Shown here: positions 6,574-7,164 of the stretch, piece after piece
Position numbering within the stretch: position 1 is the first letter of the stretch
Layout of the letters: each line of letters begins with the position of its first letter
Origin: an uncultured bacterium
GTDB taxonomy: Bacteria; Bacteroidota; Bacteroidia; Chitinophagales; CAIOSU01
Direction: 5' to 3'
Assembly (NCBI GenBank): GCA_903861055.1
Contig: CAIOSU010000446.1
Span: forward strand, 1 to 7,164
Length of the DNA stretch: 7,164 nucleotides
Position numbers and translations under genes: made by a program
Notes under the pieces: model-generated
Told to the model about the DNA's origin: nothing
Databases searched by the model: none
What the model saw: the letters and a program-made list of their open reading frames with translations, nothing else

Positions 6574-7164
6574 TTACCACAACTTAACGAACTTCACGGT
6601 TTGCACCAGCTCGTCTTCGCGATACATAAACCGCGCAAAGTACATACCTGGGGTCATGTCAAACACATCAATGGATACAAACTCCTCATGGCGGCCCAAC
6701 AACTGCTGTTTCATTAAACGACCGTTCATATCATAAATACCTACTTGCAAATCCTGCTCAAGCAATGTGCCGGGGTAAAAAATCTCCACTTGGTTGTTTT
6801 GTACAGGGTTTACCACTTTAATGTTATTTGTCAGCTCAAAGGTAGGCTCATCGCTTACACCCACGGGTACTTCGCCCAAGGCTTTCAAGGCATTTACCCG
6901 GCCATACCCCATTTCGCGGCTGTGGCCAGCCTTTGCGGCATCGTGGCTATAGTTATACTCGCCGCTATGCACTTTATCGGCACTGTTCAGTAAGGTGGTG
7001 CGCACCTCTTCCCAAGTCATGCTATTGTTTTTGCTCAATAGCAAGGCTGCTATACCTGCAACTATCGGAGCCGCAGCCGATGTTTTTTGTAACCCTCCAA
7101 AATCGGTAGTGGAATATCCGGCCGAGCCTGCAATATCAGTTGTATAAATGCATACGCCCGGTGC
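6574..7164 (-). CDS. Subtilisin-family (S8) serine protease with T9SS type A sorting domain (N-terminus beyond window)
   Basis: The frame is open through the right edge, and 196 residues are visible; the TTG at 7044 is internal. The visible N-terminal part begins APGVCIYTTDIAGSAGYSTT, the usual 'APG...I.ST' strand before the active-site serine. The segment KTSAAAPIVAGIAALLL follows and matches the S8 signature GTSxAxPxVAG; the nucleophile Ser is the codon at 7078-7080. MTWEEVRTTLLNSADKV and MGYGRVNALKAL are the standard closing helices of the catalytic domain. After a short linker (GEVPVGVSDEPT), residues encoded at about 6577-6819 form a type A sorting domain (IKVVNPVQNNQVEIFYPG, VGIYDMNGRLMKQQL, TPGMYFARF, terminal VKFVKLW). 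The catalytic Asp and His and any propeptide lie outside the window. Oddity: the residue before TS is Lys, not the normal Gly, and GGLQKTS looks like a three-residue insertion. It should act outside the cell after T9SS export, and probably heads a transcript that includes the propeptide-like gene. Confidence 0.93.
   Translation of the reverse strand, partial: APGVCIYTTDIAGSAGYSTTDFGGLQKTSAAAPIVAGIAALLLSKNNSMTWEEVRTTLLNSADKVHSGEYNYSHDAAKAGHSREMGYGRVNALKALGEVPVGVSDEPTFELTNNIKVVNPVQNNQVEIFYPGTLLEQDLQVGIYDMNGRLMKQQLLGRHEEFVSIDVFDMTPGMYFARFMYREDELVQTVKFVKLW

Noticed and set aside
7042..7044. TTG as the start of the protease
   Set aside because: It lies inside the conserved S8 serine region. The frame is open to the right edge and encodes the catalytic serine segment upstream of this codon.

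Overview
This window reads as a chromosomal segment of a Bacteroidota bacterium, of the flavobacteria / cytophaga / chitinophaga type. The evidence is direct. Four of the five genes end in type IX secretion system (T9SS) C-terminal sorting domains, two of type B (the gliding-motility-associated 'FTPN-DG-ND...NRWG' form) and two of type A. The fifth gene is a lipoprotein whose acidic stretch after the lipobox cysteine resembles the Bacteroidota surface-export signal. Gene starts lack strong Shine-Dalgarno sequences, which is also typical of the phylum. Base composition is moderate, so I do not assign a genus.

Left half, plus strand (1-4356): two large secreted multidomain proteins. The first is cut by the left window edge and carries Ig/PKD-like beta domains, with an unrelated beta-rich domain apparently inserted into one of them. 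The second (922 aa) has a signal peptide, a long unassigned N-terminal region, a cysteine-rich module, about four Ig/PKD-like domains and a type B sorting domain. Their stop and start codons overlap (TAATG), so they are probably one operon with coupled translation.

Middle (4357-5540): a 147-base intergenic stretch with a weak promoter candidate, then a two-FAS1-domain (fasciclin) lipoprotein, then a strong hairpin terminator that also sits at the 3' end of the convergent minus-strand genes.

Right half, minus strand (5541-7164): a subtilisin-family (S8) protease cut by the right edge, with catalytic-serine segment and type A sorting domain visible. Seventy bases downstream lies a 320-aa secreted protein that looks like the propeptide region of a Bacteroidota S8 protease joined to a type A sorting domain, with no catalytic domain between them. 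The gap between these two genes holds two adjacent arrays of 7-base repeats.

Taken together this is a cell-surface/secretome locus: adhesin-like beta-domain proteins, a surface fasciclin lipoprotein and a secreted protease module. The observation most worth following is the free-standing propeptide-like protein beside a protease, a possible trans-acting inhibitor/foldase or the product of a catalytic-domain deletion. No RNA genes, CRISPR arrays, insertion sequences or phage genes were recognised, and no stretch longer than about 150 bases lacks a gene.
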